The position numbers and the translations under genes were made by a program. From Vreelandella neptunia (GTDB lineage: Bacteria; Pseudomonadota; Gammaproteobacteria; Pseudomonadales; Halomonadaceae): 64,000 nt of DNA. Positions 59,947 to 64,000 of the stretch are shown piece by piece (position 1 is the first letter of the stretch; each line of letters begins with the position of its first letter). Where the stretch lies: positions 3,410,001 through 3,474,000 of the forward strand of contig NZ_CP140255.1 of the NCBI RefSeq assembly GCF_034479615.1. The letters are read 5' to 3'. The notes beneath the pieces are model-generated. The model was not told the DNA's origin. It made no database searches and worked only from the letters and a program-made list of their open reading frames with translations.

Positions 59947-60330
59947 ATGAATGCCCCTACCCCCACTCGGGTTCACTACCACAAGCAGAACCGCGAACTG
60001 GAACTTGGCTACGCCAATGGGGAGAGTTTTCACCTCCCGGTTGAATTTTTACGCGTCTATTCACCTTCCGCCGAAGTGCGCGGCCACGGTGGTGACACGG
60101 CGGTACTGCAAGTGGGTAAAAAAGATGTCGGCCTGCAAAATATTACTCAGGCAGGCAACTACGCGCTGAAACTGCACTTTGACGATGGCCACGACAGCGG
60201 GCTGTTTAGCTGGAACTATCTGTATGACCTGGCAACCCATCAGGAAGCTTACTGGAACAACTACTTGCAACGCTTAAAAGAGGCCGGTGCCTCACGTGAG
60301 CCCGCCAGCATTCAATTCAAGCAACTGTGA
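59947..60330 (+). CDS. DUF971 (gamma-butyrobetaine hydroxylase N-terminal-like) protein
   Basis: 127 aa. A single domain resembling the N-terminal zinc-associated module of gamma-butyrobetaine hydroxylases (ELELGYANGESFHLPVEFLRVYSPSAEVRGHG, HFDDGHDSGLFSWNYLYDL). It stands alone without the oxygenase part, so it is not a hydroxylase. The gene keeps this position between hslU and ubiE in many gammaproteobacteria. Function unknown. GAGG precedes the ATG. Confidence 0.88.
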   Translation: MNAPTPTRVHYHKQNRELELGYANGESFHLPVEFLRVYSPSAEVRGHGGDTAVLQVGKKDVGLQNITQAGNYALKLHFDDGHDSGLFSWNYLYDLATHQEAYWNNYLQRLKEAGASREPASIQFKQL

Positions 60331-60478
60331 CTACCTGACTCAGCCCTATACAAGAAGCCAGGCAGACAAGGCTGGGTGGACAAGGCTACAATGGCGTTAA
60401 CTTTTAATCGCGTCGGGCTTAAGGTCAAAAGACCTAAGGCCGATTTGCCACCGCCTCGAATTCGGGAGCTACTGCCCA

Positions 60479-61234
60479 ATGAGCCCCACAGAAAAACGCA
60501 CCACTGACTTTGGTTTTCAAGAAGTTCCTGTTGATGAAAAAGCCTCGCGAGTGGCCGATGTTTTTCACTCCGTGGCTGCCCGCTACGATGTGATGAACGA
60601 CCTGATGTCCATGGGCATACACCGAGTTTGGAAACGCCTTACCATTGAACGTGCAGGGGTGCGCCCAGGCCACCACGTACTGGATATCGCGGGCGGCACG
60701 GGGGATTTAACGCTTAAGTTCTCCCGTTTGGTTGGCCCCCGGGGCAAAGTCGTACTGGCCGACATCAACGCCTCAATGCTCAAAGTGGGCCGCGACAAAC
60801 TGATGGATAACGGCGTAGGCGGCAACGTCGAGTATGTTCAAGCCAATGCTGAAAGCCTGCCGTTTCCCGATAACAGCTTCGACTGCATTACCATTGCCTT
60901 TGGCCTACGCAACGTCACCGACAAAGACGCCGCGCTGCGCTCCATGGCCCGGGTGCTCAAGCCGGGTGGTCGCCTGCTGGTGCTGGAGTTCTCCAAACCC
61001 AACAATCCGCTGCTCTCCAAGGCCTACGATGAGTACTCTTTCCGCCTGCTGCCCAAAATGGGCGAACTAGTGGCGGGGGACGGCGACAGCTACCGCTACC
61101 TGGCGGAGTCGATTCGCATGCACCCGGATCAGGAAACGCTCAAAGCCATGATGGAAGAGGCAGGGCTTGAGCGGGTTGAGTACACCAATCTCACCGGCGG
61201 TATCGTCGCTCTACACCGCGGCATTAAGCTATGA
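60479..61234 (+). CDS. ubiE: Ubiquinone/menaquinone C-methyltransferase UbiE
   Basis: 251 aa. The SAM motif [15 protein letters not shown], then [17 protein letters not shown] and [17 protein letters not shown], identify UbiE, which makes the C2 methylation of ubiquinone. First gene of ubiE-ubiJ-ubiB. A small imperfect hairpin (60416-60441) lies in its leader. Confidence 0.96.
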   Translation: MSPTEKRTTDFGFQEVPVDEKASRVADVFHSVAARYDVMNDLMSMGIHRVWKRLTIERAGVRPGHHVLDIAGGTGDLTLKFSRLVGPRGKVVLADINASMLKVGRDKLMDNGVGGNVEYVQANAESLPFPDNSFDCITIAFGLRNVTDKDAALRSMARVLKPGGRLLVLEFSKPNNPLLSKAYDEYSFRLLPKMGELVAGDGDSYRYLAESIRMHPDQETLKAMMEEAGLERVEYTNLTGGIVALHRGIKL

Positions 61235-61271
61235 CGGTTTGCAACCTGATGTCTCCTGCCAAGAGGTCAGC

Positions 61272-61928
61272 ATGCTGGTAACCCCGACCCTGCTGCTGGC
61301 CGGTTGTGAACGCACGCTCAACGCCCTACTCGCCCGCGACCCTGCGGCCCCCGCACGGCTAGCGGCACTGGCGGGCAGCCGTCTACTGGTGCGCCTTGAG
61401 CAGCCTCACTTAGCGCTGGTCATTCACTACCATTACGCCGGGCTCGACCTGATGCGCGGCGATGATGTTGATGAAACCGACGTAGATGCAGTGGTCGAGC
61501 TCACCCCGGAAACGTTTTCCGAGTGGATCAGCGGCGCTTCGATTGAGCGCCTTATGTTTGACGGCAAGCTGGCCGTGCGCGGGCGTATTCATCTGCTTGA
61601 AGCCACTCGAGACCTGCTCTTCGACCTGGACATCGACTGGGAGAGCGAGCTGGCCCGCTGGCTGGGCGATATGCCCGCCCACTCCCTGGCCGAGGGCCTG
61701 CGGCGCACTGCCCGTTGGGGGCTGCGCGCCAAAGACGAGCTGATGCAGGATGTGTCTGAATATGTCTTTGAAGAGGCACGCCTGCTGCCAGGGCCGCAGC
61801 AGCGTAGCCTGCTTCGCGAGCACCTGACCGAGTTAGAGGTGGCGACCGATCGCCTGGAAGCACGTTTAAACCGTTTACAGCGCCGGCTAGAACAGCTTCA
61901 GCCCGCGCCGCAGGAGTCGCGCCCATGA
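61272..61928 (+). CDS. ubiJ: Ubiquinone biosynthesis accessory factor UbiJ
   Basis: 218 aa. An SCP2-like lipid-binding domain (about 15-115) is followed by a C-terminal helical segment with a coiled coil ([25 protein letters not shown]). UbiJ binds lipid intermediates and holds the soluble Ubi complex with UbiK. ATG 61272 with AGAGGT upstream lies 37 bp after ubiE; it overlaps ubiB by 4 nt. Confidence 0.92.
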   Translation: MLVTPTLLLAGCERTLNALLARDPAAPARLAALAGSRLLVRLEQPHLALVIHYHYAGLDLMRGDDVDETDVDAVVELTPETFSEWISGASIERLMFDGKLAVRGRIHLLEATRDLLFDLDIDWESELARWLGDMPAHSLAEGLRRTARWGLRAKDELMQDVSEYVFEEARLLPGPQQRSLLREHLTELEVATDRLEARLNRLQRRLEQLQPAPQESRP

Positions 61929-63547
61929 GCATGCGTCTGCTGCGGATAAGTTGGGTGATCAGCCGCCATAGACTGGACACACTGCTGCCGCTAGAGCGAT
62001 TGCCCTGGTGGCTTCGGGCGCTGCTATGGTTCTCTCCGCTACGTCTTATCCCCGTTGGCAAACGCTCACGGGGCGAACGTCTGCGCTTGTCACTAGAGGC
62101 GTTAGGGCCGATTTTTATTAAATTTGGCCAAATGCTCTCGACCCGTCGCGACCTGCTACCAGCAGATATCGCCGATGAGCTAAAGCGTCTTCAGGATCAG
62201 GTGCCGCCTTTTCCCGGTGATCAAGCCGCCGCTCGCGTCGAGAAAGCCCTGGAAATGTCGCTGGAAGAGGCCTTTGCTGAGTTTGACCGAGTCCCACTGG
62301 CCTCGGCGTCGATTGCCCAGGTGCACGCGGCAAGGCTCCACGGCGGTGAGGACGTGGTGGTAAAAATTATTCGCCCCGGCATTGATCGCGTGATGCGTCA
62401 GGATATGGCACTGATGTACCAAGTTGCCAAGCTATTCTCCAAAATCCCCGAGGCGCGTCGCCTGCGTCCGCTGGAAGTCATTCGCGACTACGAAGCCACG
62501 CTATTTGACGAGCTGGATCTCTACAAAGAGGCCGCCAACACCTCGCAGCTCAAGCGTAACTTTAAAGACTCACCGCTGCTGTTTGTACCCACCATCTACT
62601 GGCCCTTCACCCGCCGCCATGTGATGGTGCAAGAGCGCATTCGCGGTATTCCGGTCGCCGATTTAGATACCCTGATTGCTCGTGGCACTAATTTGAAGAA
62701 GCTTGCCGAACGCGGCGTCGAGCTTTTCTTTACCCAGGTATTCCGCGACAACTTCTTTCACGCGGATATGCACCCGGGTAATATCTTCGTCAACTGTGAC
62801 AACCCCGAAGATCCCCAGTACATTGCCATCGACTGCGGCATTGTGGGCAGCCTGACCCGGGAAGATCAGGACTACTTGGCGCGTAACCTACTGGCGTTTT
62901 TCCACCAGGACTATTACGAAGTCGCTGCACTGCATATTGAATCCGGCTGGGTGGGTGAGAACACCCGCGCTAATGAGTTCGCGGCAGCGATTCGCACCGT
63001 TTGTGAACCGATTTTAGAGAAGCCGTTGAAAGATATTTCCTTCGGCCAGGTGTTATTAGGACTGTTTCAAACCGCACGACGCTTTAATATGGAAGTGCAG
63101 CCGCAGCTGGTATTGTTGCAAAAGACGCTGCTCAATATTGAAGGTCTGGGCCGCCAGCTCTACCCAGATTTAGACCTGTGGAGCACCGCCAAGCCCTATT
63201 TAGAGCAGTGGATGAAAGAGCGTGCCGGGGTCAGCGGTTTATGGGAGTCGTTAAAGCGCCAGGCGCCGGAGCTTTCGCATCAATTGCCCGAACTGCCCGT
63301 ACTGGCTCATCAGGCGCTAAGCCGTATGGAGCATGAGCATCGCCAGCGCCACCAGCAGGTCGACTCGATCAACGCCATGCGCGTGCAGATGGCGCGCCAG
63401 GGCAAACGCCTCTACCGCCTTCGGCTCGGCTTTATTTTGCTGGCGCTGGCACTGGCTTGGCAGCCATTAAGCGGTTGGATTGCGCTTCAAGAGTGGCCGA
63501 TACTCGCGGCCGCAGCCATTGGCCTACTGCTGCTGGTGTGGCAATAG
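61925..63547 (+). CDS. ubiB: UbiB, atypical kinase-like ubiquinone factor
   Basis: 540 aa, ABC1/ADCK/UbiB family. KxGQ motif [16 protein letters not shown], Ala-rich nucleotide loop [14 protein letters not shown], catalytic [11 protein letters not shown] and IDCGIVG, and two C-terminal membrane helices (about 495-538) that anchor it in the inner membrane. ATPase thought to free lipid precursors for the Ubi complex. Last ubi gene of the operon. Confidence 0.96.
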   Translation: MSMRLLRISWVISRHRLDTLLPLERLPWWLRALLWFSPLRLIPVGKRSRGERLRLSLEALGPIFIKFGQMLSTRRDLLPADIADELKRLQDQVPPFPGDQAAARVEKALEMSLEEAFAEFDRVPLASASIAQVHAARLHGGEDVVVKIIRPGIDRVMRQDMALMYQVAKLFSKIPEARRLRPLEVIRDYEATLFDELDLYKEAANTSQLKRNFKDSPLLFVPTIYWPFTRRHVMVQERIRGIPVADLDTLIARGTNLKKLAERGVELFFTQVFRDNFFHADMHPGNIFVNCDNPEDPQYIAIDCGIVGSLTREDQDYLARNLLAFFHQDYYEVAALHIESGWVGENTRANEFAAAIRTVCEPILEKPLKDISFGQVLLGLFQTARRFNMEVQPQLVLLQKTLLNIEGLGRQLYPDLDLWSTAKPYLEQWMKERAGVSGLWESLKRQAPELSHQLPELPVLAHQALSRMEHEHRQRHQQVDSINAMRVQMARQGKRLYRLRLGFILLALALAWQPLSGWIALQEWPILAAAAIGLLLLVWQ

Positions 63548-63578
63548 AGTGACGCACTCAACGTTTACAAGGATTCCC

Positions 63579-63953
63579 ATGGACAGCAACGCATTATCGC
63601 CTAACAATTCGACTAGCCATACCGATGTACTGGGTACGCTCAATGAGGTGTTAAAGCAACGGCGCCATGCAGCGGCAGAAGAATCTTATGTTGCCTCCTT
63701 GCATCATAAGGGTTTGAACAAGATACTCGAAAAGGTGGGCGAGGAAGCGACAGAAACAGTGCTTGCGGCAAAAGATGCCGAGCATGGTAGCGAGGCTGAT
63801 CGCCAAGCGTTGATTTCTGAAACCGCCGACCTGTGGTTTCATAGCTTGGTGATGCTGTCGCACCTGGGAATGGATCATCAGGCCGTTTTAGACGAACTGG
63901 CCCGGCGCTTCGGCATTTCCGGACACGAGGAAAAAGCCGCTCGCCAGCCTTAG
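63579..63953 (+). CDS. hisE: Phosphoribosyl-ATP pyrophosphatase
   Basis: 124 aa, MazG-like all-alpha fold with [12 protein letters not shown] and the E-x-x-D pair [13 protein letters not shown], second step of histidine synthesis. ATG 63579 with AAGGATT upstream; the longer in-frame version reaches into ubiB. It is 31 bp after ubiB. In Pseudomonas hisI usually lies between ubiB and hisE; here it does not. Confidence 0.94.
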   Translation: MDSNALSPNNSTSHTDVLGTLNEVLKQRRHAAAEESYVASLHHKGLNKILEKVGEEATETVLAAKDAEHGSEADRQALISETADLWFHSLVMLSHLGMDHQAVLDELARRFGISGHEEKAARQP

Positions 63954-64000
63954 TTGCCACAAATGGCTGTCGCATAGTGGTAACGCGCGTACTGTAGTAC

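Overview
The window is a gene-dense, moderately GC-rich stretch of a gammaproteobacterial chromosome. Protein sequences and gene order point to Halomonadaceae (Halomonas or a close relative). The supporting evidence is an Anr-type FNR, the CrbS/CrbR acetate switch, aceE-aceF with a Pseudomonas-type E2, ampD divergent from nadC, and the conserved string rpmE-priA-argS-SPOR-hslVU-DUF971-ubiE-ubiJ-ubiB-hisE. The genus is an inference. There is no phage, insertion sequence, CRISPR array, plasmid function or biosynthetic island. Nearly everything is core metabolism, translation, envelope or chromosome maintenance.

Layout. 1-1.7 kb: the oxygen regulator anr converges on the tRNA thiolase ttcA. 1.9-14.8 kb: an acetate uptake and activation region. 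It holds a CBS/nucleotidyltransferase (DUF294) gene coupled to an exonuclease-fold protein that has lost its catalytic residues, a DUF4212 plus SSS symporter pair, a small membrane protein, the transporter-like hybrid kinase CrbS, the regulator CrbR and acetyl-CoA synthetase acs. 15-19.9 kb: sprT, a UPF0149 gene, a cardiolipin-synthase-like gene, rsmJ-tsaB and adk. 20.1-24.9 kb: aceE-aceF. 25.3-31.7 kb: ampD/nadC, a GNAT gene, trmO, purC-bamC-dapA (all minus strand) and the divergent bcp. 31.8-36 kb: tusA-like-perM, bepA and nadA. 36.2-36.5 kb: two identical tRNA-Lys(TTT) genes. 36.7-41.2 kb: scpA-scpB-rluB and radD. 41.3-50.7 kb: a small zinc-ribbon gene, purL, mltF with a diguanylate cyclase, tadA and tesB. 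50.7-64 kb: maeB, rpmE, priA, argS, a SPOR gene, hslVU, DUF971, ubiE-ubiJ-ubiB and hisE.

How the parts work together. The carbon genes (symporter, acs, aceEF, maeB) sit at the acetyl-CoA/pyruvate node. CrbS/CrbR is known in Pseudomonas and Vibrio to switch on acs. A near-identical 12-bp motif lies upstream of both acs and the DUF4212/symporter genes here and is a reasonable candidate CrbR site. Two strong palindromes sit over the predicted promoters of aceE and nadA and look like operators.

The non-coding DNA is the most unusual part. It contains a 168-bp full-length palindromic element after the UPF0149 gene, a 95-bp nested hairpin element upstream of ttcA, a REP/BIME-like pair between priA and argS, and a 17-bp inverted repeat in the predicted leader of the symporter operon. 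No wholly new multi-gene system is evident. The closest candidate is the DUF294 protein with its catalytically dead exonuclease partner, next to the acetate switch.
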